Positions 1-5,735 of a DNA stretch of 17,535 nt are shown here, piece by piece. The stretch is from HGM04593 sp045636125. Lineage in GTDB: Bacteria; Bacteroidota; Bacteroidia; Bacteroidales; Bacteroidaceae. The first letter of the stretch is position 1. Every line of letters starts with the position of its first letter. The stretch lies in NCBI GenBank assembly GCA_045636125.1, contig JAZTWX010000022.1, positions 1 through 17,535 of the forward strand, given 5' to 3'. Below the pieces are notes generated by a model. The model searched no databases, was not told where the DNA came from, and saw nothing but the letters and a program-made list of their open reading frames with translations. The position numbers and the translations under genes were made by a program.

Positions 1-53
1 ACGCTCTACCTCTTTCTTTTTTTTGCCATAGTTATTTGAGTATTATAATCGCA

Positions 54-149
54 TTATTTTTTCGTGGCGCAAATGAAAACAACCGCCAAAGTGGCGGCTG
101 TCGTTATGAAGATATGTTTTATGTATTGAAGGTGGTCATTCTTCTTCAT
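54..149 (-). CDS. Possible 31-aa membrane mini-protein
   Basis: An ATG at 149-147 opens a 31-codon frame ending in TAA at 56-54. The product starts MKKNDHLQYIKH and then has one hydrophobic stretch (about residues 13-28, FITTAATLAVVFICA) before a short basic end (TKK), which is the layout of a single-pass small membrane protein. It overlaps the last 14 bases of the 64-codon frame upstream, an arrangement compatible with translational coupling. An imperfect hairpin (79-101) lies inside it and could instead be a terminator with the frame arising by chance. I recognise no family. The case rests only on hydrophobicity and overlap. Confidence 0.25.
   Translation of the reverse strand: MKKNDHLQYIKHIFITTAATLAVVFICATKK
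79..101 (-). terminator. Possible intrinsic terminator hairpin
   Basis: CCGCCA (83-88) and TGGCGG (92-97) pair around a 3-nt loop, and the stem extends three more pairs (79-81 with 99-101) past one A/C mismatch. Read on the minus strand the stem is followed by TTGTTTTCATTT, a weak U-tract. It could end transcription of the minus-strand frames upstream. It also falls inside the putative 31-codon frame, so only one of the two readings may be real. Confidence 0.35.
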
Positions 150-330
150 CGGGTTCAACTCCTCGTTCGTGTTCGTCAATGAAACTGTGGATGTAGTCTT
201 CACGGAGTTTTAGGCAGTGAAGAGAGAAAATTATGGGTGATATTTTGACTTCAAAGAGCGGTCTTGGCAGGTTGTAAAAAGTGGCTTTGGCAGTCTCTGG
301 GCAGTGTTTGGGCAGTCTCTCGTCCTTCAC
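136..330 (-). CDS. Hypothetical 64-aa protein, GTG start
   Basis: The frame begins with GTG at 330-328, directly after two in-frame stops (TAA, TAG), so it cannot extend upstream. AAGGAG lies 6 nt before the start, an unusually clear ribosome-binding site for this type of genome. The first codons (LPKHCPETAK, residues 6-15) are read through the phased ACTGCCC repeats. The middle (PLFEVKISPIIFSLHCLKLRED) looks protein-like and the C-terminus is acidic (VEPDEEE). I do not recognise it. It could be a real small gene or a remnant of a larger mobile-element gene. Confidence 0.3.
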   Translation of the reverse strand: MKDERLPKHCPETAKATFYNLPRPLFEVKISPIIFSLHCLKLREDYIHSFIDEHERGVEPDEEE

Positions 331-419
331 TTACTACTCCTTTTTTTAGGAGGATTTTTCAATTTTTCAGGGCAGTATTTGGGCAGTTTTCGCTCATTTT
401 CGGGCAGTTTTTGGGTAGT
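288..419. repeat. Phased 11-bp direct-repeat array (GGGCAGT core)
   Basis: GGGCAGT or a one-base variant begins at 288 (TGGCAGT), 299, 310, 370, 381, 402 and 413 (GGGTAGT). Steps are 11 bp within each run (288/299/310, 370/381, 402/413), and 381 to 402 is 21 bp, close to two steps. The 4-bp spacers in the right-hand run are mostly T-rich. The two runs are separated by about 50 bp containing the CTCCT/AGGAG element. A further GGCAGT lies at 213-218 and an inverted copy (ACTGCCC) at 445-451. The spacing near one helical turn resembles iterons or recombinase/regulator binding arms. Function unknown. Confidence 0.7.
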
Positions 420-431
420 TTTTGACATAAA

Positions 432-462
432 AATGACCGACTGGACTGCCCAATCGGTCATT
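432..462 (-). terminator. Perfect 9-bp stem hairpin, probable terminator
   Basis: AATGACCGA (432-440) and TCGGTCATT (454-462) are perfect inverted repeats around a 13-nt loop that carries ACTGCCC (445-451), an inverted copy of the neighbouring array unit. On the minus strand the stem runs into TTTTTATG, so it is best placed as an intrinsic terminator for the gene that stops at 504. A protein-binding or recombination site is the alternative, because of the repeat copy in the loop. Confidence 0.55.
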
Positions 463-503
463 GTAAATCGTTGATATTTAGGTGTTAAACCTTTTTCAAC
501 CCA

Positions 504-725
504 TTAATACTCCTCCTCGTCAAAGAAGAAGTCCTCCTTGCTGGGGTAGTCGGGCCAAATGTCCTCGATGCTCTCGTAGATGTCGCCCTCGTCCTCAATT
601 TCCTGAAGGTTTTCTATTACTTCCAAAGGTGCGCCCGAGCGTACAGCGTAGTCGATGAGCTCGTCTTTTGTTGCGGGCCAGGGTGCGTCTTCCAATTTCG
701 ATGCTAATTCTAATGTCCAGTACAT
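504..725 (-). CDS. DUF2795 family small acidic protein
   Basis: This 73-aa protein (MYWTLELASKLEDAPWP..., ending in an acidic FFFDEEEY tail) matches my memory of a strongly conserved short Bacteroidetes protein with a DUF2795 domain (about residues 3-50). The segment APWPATKDELIDYAVRSGAP and the following NLQEIEDEG are typical. It has no signal peptide or membrane segment and is very acidic (many D/E), so it should be cytosolic. Its function is not known. It has its own promoter (-7 box at 765-772) between it and the upstream adenosyltransferase gene and a hairpin terminator candidate downstream, so it can be a single-gene transcript. The start ATG (725-723) gives the full conserved N-terminus. 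Confidence 0.88.
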   Translation of the reverse strand: MYWTLELASKLEDAPWPATKDELIDYAVRSGAPLEVIENLQEIEDEGDIYESIEDIWPDYPSKEDFFFDEEEY

Positions 726-764
726 AGTATTTATGGTCTTTTATAGGTTTTTTTATAATGTCTG

Positions 765-794
765 CAAAAGTAGTCTAATTTTGTTTACTCGCAA
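765..794 (-). promoter_or_regulatory. Bacteroidetes-type promoter for the DUF2795 gene
   Basis: On the minus strand TACTTTTG (772-765) fits the Bacteroidetes -7 consensus TAnnTTTG exactly, and a TTG at 794-792 lies 19 nt upstream as the -33 element. Transcription would begin roughly at 757, about 30 nt before the ATG. The -33 element lies just past the stop codon end of the preceding gene, inside its last codons. Confidence 0.65.
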
Positions 795-1321
795 GGCTTT
801 TCCCACTTTTTTTCAGCGCCTTGCGCAAGCTTGCGCTGGAGCAGGAAAAGGTAGTCGGAAAGGCGGTTGATGTATTGCATTATGCCTTCTGTCACGGGTG
901 CTTCTTTCCGCAACGTTGTAATGCGTCGCTCGGCTCGGCGGCATATTGCACGGCACATATTGGCACGGGCGGCAGCCTCTCCCTCGCAGGGGAGTATGAA
1001 GGCGTGCAGTGGCGGGAGTTGCGCTTCGGCGCGGTCTATCGCATCCTCTAACGTCTGTATCTCTTTTTTGCCTATTGTGCCGTTGCAAGCTCCCTCGTGC
1101 GATATGTGGCAGCCAATGGTGAAGAGGGTGTTCTCTATTTGCTGTACAAAGGCTTTCTCCTCGCAAGGGAGTATGGTGGCTAGCAGGCCAAGTGATGCGT
1201 TTAGCTCGTCTATTGTGCCGTATGCTTCGACCCTTGCGTGGTCCTTGCTCACGCGTGTGCCGCCGGCAAGTGATGTTTCGCCGCTGTCGCCTGTTCGGGT
1301 GTATATGGTTGCCTTTTTCAT
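785..1321 (-). CDS. PduO-type ATP:cob(I)alamin adenosyltransferase
   Basis: This 178-aa protein is a PduO/MMAB-type enzyme, which moves the adenosyl group of ATP onto cob(I)alamin to make adenosylcobalamin. In this phylum that cofactor usually serves methylmalonyl-CoA mutase. Family marks are the N-terminal ATP loop TRTGDSGETSL (8-18), the segment RVSKDHARVEAYGTIDELNASLG split across 23-45, the basic helix CRAICRRAERR (123-133) and YINRLSDYLFLL (150-161). The usual FILPGG signature reads FILPCE here (108-113). Length is normal. It is the third gene of the metK unit, one base after the preceding stop codon, so it is presumably cotranscribed. PduO and MMAB names are both used for the family, so I give no symbol. 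Confidence 0.93.
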   Translation of the reverse strand: MKKATIYTRTGDSGETSLAGGTRVSKDHARVEAYGTIDELNASLGLLATILPCEEKAFVQQIENTLFTIGCHISHEGACNGTIGKKEIQTLEDAIDRAEAQLPPLHAFILPCEGEAAARANMCRAICRRAERRITTLRKEAPVTEGIMQYINRLSDYLFLLQRKLAQGAEKKWEKPCE

Positions 1322-1322
1322 A

Positions 1323-1907
1323 TTACATAAGGAGTGTGAAGTTTTGCTTTTGCTTTTCGTTGTCGAAGAGCAGTAGCCCTGCGCTGCGCAGGTCGTACGT
1401 TACTATGGTGGCGCTGTTCTTTATGGCCTGTGCCCAGCATGCGGCCCTTTGCGGGGTGCTGTGTGGGCAGTCCATTATTATTGCGCTGCGGGGTGTTGCG
1501 TGGGCAATGGCCGCCTCGAGTAGTTGTGTGGTGTCGCATCCCTTGCCAATGTAGAGCAACGTATCGTGCCCGGGTGTCTGCAGCAGCGTGGCAAGCCCGG
1601 CTGCGTCGCCGGCGGTGTGTGTTGCTGCCGACGGCTTTGCTGCCGACAGTGCACACAGTGCGGCTTCGGTGCCATCACCTGCTACTATAATGTTTTTGGG
1701 TTGCAGGTGGTTCGCTATGCGAAAGAGGCGGCGGTAGTGCGCGGGTGAGTGGCTGCCCTTTTGGGCGGCTTTGTCTATTGCGGGGTATGCGTAATAGGGG
1801 AGCCGCTCTTTGAGCACTTGTGTTACAAAGAAAAAGGCCGAGGGGGATTGTACTCCAAACCCCCTGTTTTGCAAAAGCCTTTTTATGAGTTCGCCAAAGC
1901 CAATCAT
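1323..1907 (-). CDS. Degenerate SAM-methyltransferase-fold protein
   Basis: The 194-aa product resembles a Bacteroidetes family annotated as class I SAM-dependent (O-)methyltransferase-like. The N-terminal GFGVQSPSAFFFVTQVL (16-32) corresponds to the family's GHGVHSPFAF region, and the C-terminal segment from TIVTYDLRSAGLLLFDNEKQ onward corresponds to its last strands. Homologues as I recall them are about 220-250 aa. Here the middle is shortened, and the glycine-rich SAM loop is replaced by NIIVAGDGTEAALCAL (72-87), so catalytic activity is doubtful. It sits 21 nt after metK and 1 nt before the adenosyltransferase gene, in one unit with them. A structural or regulatory role linked to SAM is possible but not shown. 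Exact family membership is from memory of sequence patterns. Confidence 0.75.
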   Translation of the reverse strand: MIGFGELIKRLLQNRGFGVQSPSAFFFVTQVLKERLPYYAYPAIDKAAQKGSHSPAHYRRLFRIANHLQPKNIIVAGDGTEAALCALSAAKPSAATHTAGDAAGLATLLQTPGHDTLLYIGKGCDTTQLLEAAIAHATPRSAIIMDCPHSTPQRAACWAQAIKNSATIVTYDLRSAGLLLFDNEKQKQNFTLLM

Positions 1908-1928
1908 CAGCCTCTTTTCGTTGGTATA

Positions 1929-3221
1929 TTAAAGGCCGAATGCCTCTTTTACCTTCTCCACATAGTCGAGTTTCTCCCAAGTGAAGAGCTCCACTGTAAT
2001 CTCTTTCTTGTCGAGGTAACGCGACTCGAAGGTCTTTGTTACCGTTTCGGGTGTGCGGCCTACGTGTCCGTATGCTGCTGTCTCGCTGTAGATGGGGTTA
2101 CGCAGTTTAAGGCGCTCCTCAATTGCTTTGGGGCGAAGGTCGAAGAGCTGCTGTACCTTGAGTGCAATCTCGCCGTCGCTCATAGCAACCTTTGATGTGC
2201 CGTATGTGTTCACAAACACGCTCACGGGCTGTGCAACGCCAATAGCGTATGAGAGCTGAATGAGGGCCTCGTCGGCAACGCCTGCCGCTACAAGGTTCTT
2301 TGCAATGTGGCGTGCTGCGTAGGCTGCGCTGCGGTCTACCTTGCTGGGGTCTTTTCCGCTGAACGCGCCGCCACCGTGTGCGCCCTTGCCGCCGTATGTA
2401 TCTACAATAATCTTGCGACCGGTGAGGCCAGTGTCGCCGTGGGGGCCACCGATAACGAATTTTCCTGTGGGGTTAACGTGGTATTTTATATCGTCGCCAA
2501 AGAGGGCAAGCACCTTCTCCGACGCGATTTTTGCTTTTACGCGGGGGATGAGTATGTTCAACACATCTTCGTGTATCTTGTCAACCTGTGCCTTGTCGGC
2601 TGCAGCCTGTGCCTCTGGGGTGTTGTCGGCGGGCTGTATAAAGTCGTCGTGCTGTGTAGAAACTACAATGGTATCGATGCGCTGGGGCTTGCCATTGTCG
2701 TTGTACTCAATTGTTACCTGGCTCTTCGAGTCGGGGCGCAAGTAGGTCATAACCTCTCCCTCGCGGCGAATGTCGGCAAGCTCGCGCAGAATGAGGTGCG
2801 AAAGGTCGAGCGACACGGGCATATAGTTCTCTGTCTCGTTTGTTGCGTAACCGAACATCATTCCCTGGTCGCCGGCACCCTGTTCCATGGGCTCGGTGCG
2901 CTCTACGCCGCGGTTGATGTCGGCGCTCTGTTCGTGAATGGCCGAAAAGATTCCGCAAGAGTTACCGTCGAACATATATTCGCTCTTGGTGTAGCCTATG
3001 CGGTTTATAACGCGGCGTGCAATGTCCTGCAGGTCGACATAGGCCGACGATTTTACCTCACCGGCAATTACTACCTGTCCGGTGGTTACAAGAGTTTCGC
3101 AAGCAACTTTCGATTGTGAGTCAAAGGCAATGAGCTCGTCGAGAATAGCGTCTGAAATTTGGTCGGCCACTTTGTCGGGGTGTCCCTCAGATACCGACTC
3201 CGATGTGAATAAATATCCCAT
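1929..3221 (-). CDS. metK: S-adenosylmethionine synthase MetK
   Basis: MetK joins methionine and ATP to form S-adenosylmethionine, the methyl, ribosyl and radical donor used by several enzymes in this window. The 430-aa length is normal for the Bacteroidetes form. The N-terminal ATP/methionine motif SEGHPDKVADQISDAILDEL (11-30, with H14 and D16), the flexible-loop-side motif GAGDQGMMFGYA (115-126) and the C-terminal phosphate-binding motif GGGAFSGKDPSKVDRS (283-298) are all intact. The start ATG (3221-3219) gives the canonical N-terminus GYLFTSESVSEGHPDK. It leads a three-gene unit with the methyltransferase-fold gene and the cobalamin adenosyltransferase gene. A leader of about 180 nt with strong secondary structure precedes it (see separate entry), so regulation at RNA level is plausible. 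Confidence 0.98.
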   Translation of the reverse strand: MGYLFTSESVSEGHPDKVADQISDAILDELIAFDSQSKVACETLVTTGQVVIAGEVKSSAYVDLQDIARRVINRIGYTKSEYMFDGNSCGIFSAIHEQSADINRGVERTEPMEQGAGDQGMMFGYATNETENYMPVSLDLSHLILRELADIRREGEVMTYLRPDSKSQVTIEYNDNGKPQRIDTIVVSTQHDDFIQPADNTPEAQAAADKAQVDKIHEDVLNILIPRVKAKIASEKVLALFGDDIKYHVNPTGKFVIGGPHGDTGLTGRKIIVDTYGGKGAHGGGAFSGKDPSKVDRSAAYAARHIAKNLVAAGVADEALIQLSYAIGVAQPVSVFVNTYGTSKVAMSDGEIALKVQQLFDLRPKAIEERLKLRNPIYSETAAYGHVGRTPETVTKTFESRYLDKKEITVELFTWEKLDYVEKVKEAFGL

Positions 3222-3236
3222 AATAGTAGAGTTTAG

Positions 3237-3250
3237 GCCCGTTTAAGGGC
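3237..3250 (-). promoter_or_regulatory. Hairpin just upstream of the metK start codon
   Basis: GCCC (3237-3240) and GGGC (3247-3250) pair around a 6-nt loop, ending about 16 nt before the metK ATG. It has no U-tract, so it is not a terminator. It is close enough to the start to influence ribosome access and could be the output element of the structured leader. This is inference from position only. Confidence 0.3.
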
Positions 3251-3270
3251 GTAGTTAATAATTCGCTTGA

Positions 3271-3397
3271 AATGCGTGGAAGATGGGATATTTGCAATAG
3301 CGGCAGAGTGCCGTGTGCCCCCGATGAGCGGGGATTTTAGCATTTTTTACCGTGGTTGCAAGCAGCCAAATCTTTCCACATTGCCACGCCGGGTGGC
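3271..3397 (-). ncRNA. Structured metK leader, riboswitch-like candidate
   Basis: In the minus-strand transcript, bases 3382-3370 (AATGTGGAAAGAT) can pair with 3284-3271 (ATCTTCCACGCATT) in 12 pairs, with one bulged A and a 2-nt bulge. Inside, TTGCAA (3361-3356) can pair with TTGCAA (3297-3292). That encloses two hairpins, CCCCG/CGGGG (3333-3329 with 3323-3319, loop 5 nt) and CGGCA/TGCCG (3313-3309 with 3305-3301, loop 3 nt). A further hairpin GCCAC/GTGGC lies just 5' (3397-3393 with 3387-3383). A long unpaired purine-rich segment, with GCAACC (3359-3354) and later GCTAAAATCC, joins the helices. A nested multi-branch fold in front of metK suggests a metabolite-sensing leader, but I cannot match it to a known class. 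Confidence 0.4.
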
Positions 3398-3408
3398 TTA
3401 ATTCATTG

Positions 3409-3416
3409 CAAAGGTA
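3409..3416 (-). promoter_or_regulatory. Probable -7 box of the metK promoter
   Basis: TACCTTTG on the minus strand (3416-3409), followed by C, matches the Bacteroidetes -7 consensus TAnnTTTG. No good TTG-type -33 element sits about 20 nt upstream (the region reads GGTGTTATTACG), so strength is uncertain. It implies transcription from near 3402 and a leader of roughly 180 nt before metK. Confidence 0.5.
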
Positions 3417-3469
3417 TATACTTTTTGCGTAATAACACCTATATTTTTGTTAAAATGTGCCGCGGCCCT

Positions 3470-3943
3470 TTATTCTTTGAGCTCGCCGAGGAGTTGCTGC
3501 ACGCTTTTCCCCAGCTGCGGGTGCTGCAGGGTGGGTGCAATTTCGTTGAGTGGAGCGAGCACGAAAAGGCGTTCGTGCAGCAGGGGGTGGGGCACGGTGA
3601 GGCGGGGGTGAGCAACTGTGTCGTTGCCGTAGAAGAGAATATCGATGTCCATTGTGCGATCGCTGTACACACCGCCGATGCTCTTTTGTGTGCGCCCCAG
3701 CGTGCGTTCAATGGCCTCGGTGGTGTCGAGAAGTTGCAGGGGGGCAAGGGTGGTCTCGAATGCCACCACGCAGTTGAGGTAGCTGTTCTGCGAGTCGTAT
3801 CCCCACGGTTCGCTCTCAATTATTGTGGAGAGGGCGGTGGGGGAACCAAGAGCGAGCGACAGGTGTTCTATCGCTCGCTTTATGTTCTCCTCGCGGTTGC
3901 CGGCATTGCTGCCGAGCCCCAAGTAGATTGTTTTCCTTTCCAT
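3470..3943 (-). CDS. folK: 6-hydroxymethyl-dihydropterin pyrophosphokinase FolK
   Basis: FolK transfers pyrophosphate from ATP to 6-hydroxymethyl-7,8-dihydropterin in folate synthesis. The 157-aa protein starts with the family's LGLGSNAGNREENI (8-21) and has the metal- and ATP-binding DRTMDIDILFYG (95-106) and PHPLLHERLFVLAPLNEIAP (118-137). The common GPRTIDLDIL form reads SDRTMDIDIL, with both metal-binding aspartates kept. It is the last gene of the minus-strand unit. Its ATG overlaps the queA stop by one base (TAATG, 3945-3941), which favours coupled translation. No clear terminator follows before the metK promoter, so some read-through into metK is possible. Confidence 0.96.
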   Translation of the reverse strand: MERKTIYLGLGSNAGNREENIKRAIEHLSLALGSPTALSTIIESEPWGYDSQNSYLNCVVAFETTLAPLQLLDTTEAIERTLGRTQKSIGGVYSDRTMDIDILFYGNDTVAHPRLTVPHPLLHERLFVLAPLNEIAPTLQHPQLGKSVQQLLGELKE

Positions 3944-5043
3944 TAGTCGATAATGAGCATTGCGTCGCCGTAGAGGCCGAAACGGTAACCCTCTTTCAGC
4001 GCAACATCGTATGCGTTCATCACATTGTCGTAGCCGCCGAATGCGGTGGTGAGCATAAGCATCGTAGAGTAAGGGGCATAGAAGTTGGCTACCATACAGT
4101 TGGCTACCTGGAACTCATATTCGGGGAAGATGAACTTGCTTGTCCAGCCGTCGTACTCCTTCAACATACCGCCGGTGAGGGTGGCTGTTTCGAGCACGCG
4201 CTGCACCGATGTTCCTATGGCGCATATTCTGCGGCCCTCTCTCTTTGCTTTGTTTATGAGGTTCACGGCTTCGGTGTCTACGCTTATGAGGTCGCTGTCC
4301 ATCTTGTGCTTTGTGAGGTCCTCAACATCAATTTCGCGGAAACAACCGAGGCCGGTGTGCATTGTTACGTATGCAGTGTCGATACCCTTTATTTCCATTC
4401 TCTTCATAAGTTCGCGTGTAAAGTGCAGGCCGGCGAACGATGCTGTTACCGAACCCTCTTTCTTTGCAAAATATGTCTGGAAATTCTCCAGGTCCTCGGG
4501 CTCTTCCTTGCGCAGCTGTTTGAAATCCTCGGGCAGGGGAGCTACGCCAAGCGAGTAGAGTGCTTTCTTGAACTCGTCGTGGGGGCCGTCGTAGAGGAAG
4601 CGCAGTGTGCGTCCGCGTGAGGTTGTGTTATCGATAACCTCGGCTACCATTGAGTTGTCCTCGCCAAAATAGAGCTTGTTGCCTATACGTATTTTACGTG
4701 CGGGGTCCACAAGTACATCCCACAAACGGAACTCCTCGTTGAGCTCACGCAGCAGGAACACCTCAATCTGCGCGTTGGTCTTTTCCTTGTTGCCGTAGAG
4801 GCGAGCAGGGAACACTTTGCTGTCGTTGAGTACAAAAAGGTCCTTTTCATCGAAATAATGTACAATCTCTTTGAACAGACGGTGCTCAATTTCACCGGTT
4901 TTCTTGTGCAGAACCAAGAGGCGGGACTCGTCGCGGCAGGGCAGTGGGTAGAGGGCGATGCGGTCGTCGGTGAGTTTGTACTTGAACTGCGACAACTTCA
5001 TGTGGGGTGAGTTGATGTTGAAATTTTCGTCGATGATACTCAT
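3943..5043 (-). CDS. queA: S-adenosylmethionine:tRNA ribosyltransferase-isomerase QueA
   Basis: QueA moves the ribosyl part of SAM onto preQ1 in tRNA to form epoxyqueuosine. The chosen start (ATG 5043-5041) shares an ATGA overlap with the truB stop and gives 366 aa. The family's usual N-terminus MKLSQFKYKL begins at an internal ATG (5001-4999), giving 352 aa, so that second start is nearly as likely. Family marks include RDESRLLVLHKKTGEIEHRLF, LWDVLVDPARKIRIGNKLYF, the GLHFTRELMKRMEIKGI region and the C-terminal YRFGLYGDAMLI. The common APTAGLHF appears as ASFAGLHF and the HVGxGTF segment as HTGLGCF, the latter as in other Bacteroidetes QueA. Its SAM substrate is made by the nearby metK, and its pathway precursor by FolE, also in this window. 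Confidence 0.95.
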   Translation of the reverse strand: MSIIDENFNINSPHMKLSQFKYKLTDDRIALYPLPCRDESRLLVLHKKTGEIEHRLFKEIVHYFDEKDLFVLNDSKVFPARLYGNKEKTNAQIEVFLLRELNEEFRLWDVLVDPARKIRIGNKLYFGEDNSMVAEVIDNTTSRGRTLRFLYDGPHDEFKKALYSLGVAPLPEDFKQLRKEEPEDLENFQTYFAKKEGSVTASFAGLHFTRELMKRMEIKGIDTAYVTMHTGLGCFREIDVEDLTKHKMDSDLISVDTEAVNLINKAKREGRRICAIGTSVQRVLETATLTGGMLKEYDGWTSKFIFPEYEFQVANCMVANFYAPYSTMLMLTTAFGGYDNVMNAYDVALKEGYRFGLYGDAMLIID

Positions 5044-5735
5044 ATTGTTGTTTGTTTTTCTAACCAGTCTTGGAACTCGTCGGGGTTTATGCAATCCTCA
5101 ATCCTGTAATCTCCTACTCTGGTACGGGTTAAACTTGTAAGGTATGCTCCGCTTTGCAGTGCTTCGCCAATGTCGCGTGCAAGCGAGCGTATGTATGTTC
5201 CCTTGCCGCATACCACCCTTATCTTTATTTTGGGCAGCTCGCACTGCAAGAGCTCAATTTCATCAATCTGTATGAGCTTGGGGGCAAGCTCCATGTTGCT
5301 GCCTTTGCGGGCAAGGTCGTATGCTCTCTTGCCGTCGACCTTGCAGGCCGAAAAGAGTGGCGGGCGCTGTGCTATGGTGCCGGTGAACTTTGCAAGAACC
5401 TCTCTCACCATCTCCTCGGTGATGTGCTCGTGGGGGTAAGTTGCATCCACGGGGTGCTCCATATCGTACGAGGGAGTGGTTGCTCCCAGCATAATCTCGG
5501 CCACATACTCTTTGGTGTGGCTTTGCAGCTCCTCTATTTTTTTTGTGGCTTTGCCTGTGCACACAAGGAGTACTCCCGTTGCAAGGGGGTCGAGCGTGCC
5601 GGCGTGGCCCACCTTGAACCTCTTGATGCCAAGCTTACGGCTCAGGTGGTAACGTATCTTGTTGACAATCTGGAAAGATGTCCACGTGTAGGGCTTGTAT
5701 ACTGCAAGTATCTCTCCTGCCTGAAAATCCATCAT
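5040..5735 (-). CDS. truB: tRNA pseudouridine-55 synthase TruB
   Basis: TruB converts U55 of the tRNA T-loop to pseudouridine. The catalytic aspartate lies in GHAGTLDPLATGVLLV (D49 counted from the chosen start), followed by the substrate-loop region KEYVAEIMLGATTPSYD and the GKGTYIRSLARDIGE motif. At 231 aa it lacks the C-terminal PUA-like extension of the E. coli protein, as is usual in Bacteroidetes. I start it at ATG 5735-5733, which overlaps the uppP stop TGA (5734-5732). The adjacent ATG 5732-5730 is equally possible. A longer in-frame reading inside uppP is rejected. Its stop overlaps the queA start, so the three genes look translationally chained. Confidence 0.95.
   Translation of the reverse strand: MMDFQAGEILAVYKPYTWTSFQIVNKIRYHLSRKLGIKRFKVGHAGTLDPLATGVLLVCTGKATKKIEELQSHTKEYVAEIMLGATTPSYDMEHPVDATYPHEHITEEMVREVLAKFTGTIAQRPPLFSACKVDGKRAYDLARKGSNMELAPKLIQIDEIELLQCELPKIKIRVVCGKGTYIRSLARDIGEALQSGAYLTSLTRTRVGDYRIEDCINPDEFQDWLEKQTTI

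Larger units (their letters stand above)
1..503. other. Intergenic region with repeats and tiny ORFs, no confident gene
   Basis: No recognisable protein family is encoded here. From right to left the region holds a hairpin (432-462), an array of GGGCAGT repeats spaced by 11 bp (288-419), a CTCCT/AGGAG mini-hairpin around a T-run near 337-352, a 64-codon frame (136-330, minus) and a 31-codon frame (54-149, minus). Positions 1-53 are AT-rich and show nothing I can name. The whole stretch lies downstream of the minus-strand gene at 504-725. Confidence 0.6.

Noticed and set aside
1..14. tRNA D-arm-like GGTAGAGCGT on the minus strand at the left edge
   Set aside because: The bases before it are a run of A and G with no acceptor stem or D-stem partner, so it cannot be part of a tRNA.
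2307..3119. A 270-codon plus-strand open frame opposite metK
   Set aside because: It is antisense to an unambiguous metK, has cysteine/valine-rich composition with no family match, and follows from the codon bias of metK.
3271..3397. Assignment of the metK leader as a standard SAM-I (S-box) riboswitch
   Set aside because: GCAACC and GCTAAAATCC recall the S-box core, but there is no room for the P2 helix and kink-turn before GCAACC and no GGAGGGA-type segment. I keep it only as an unclassified structured leader.
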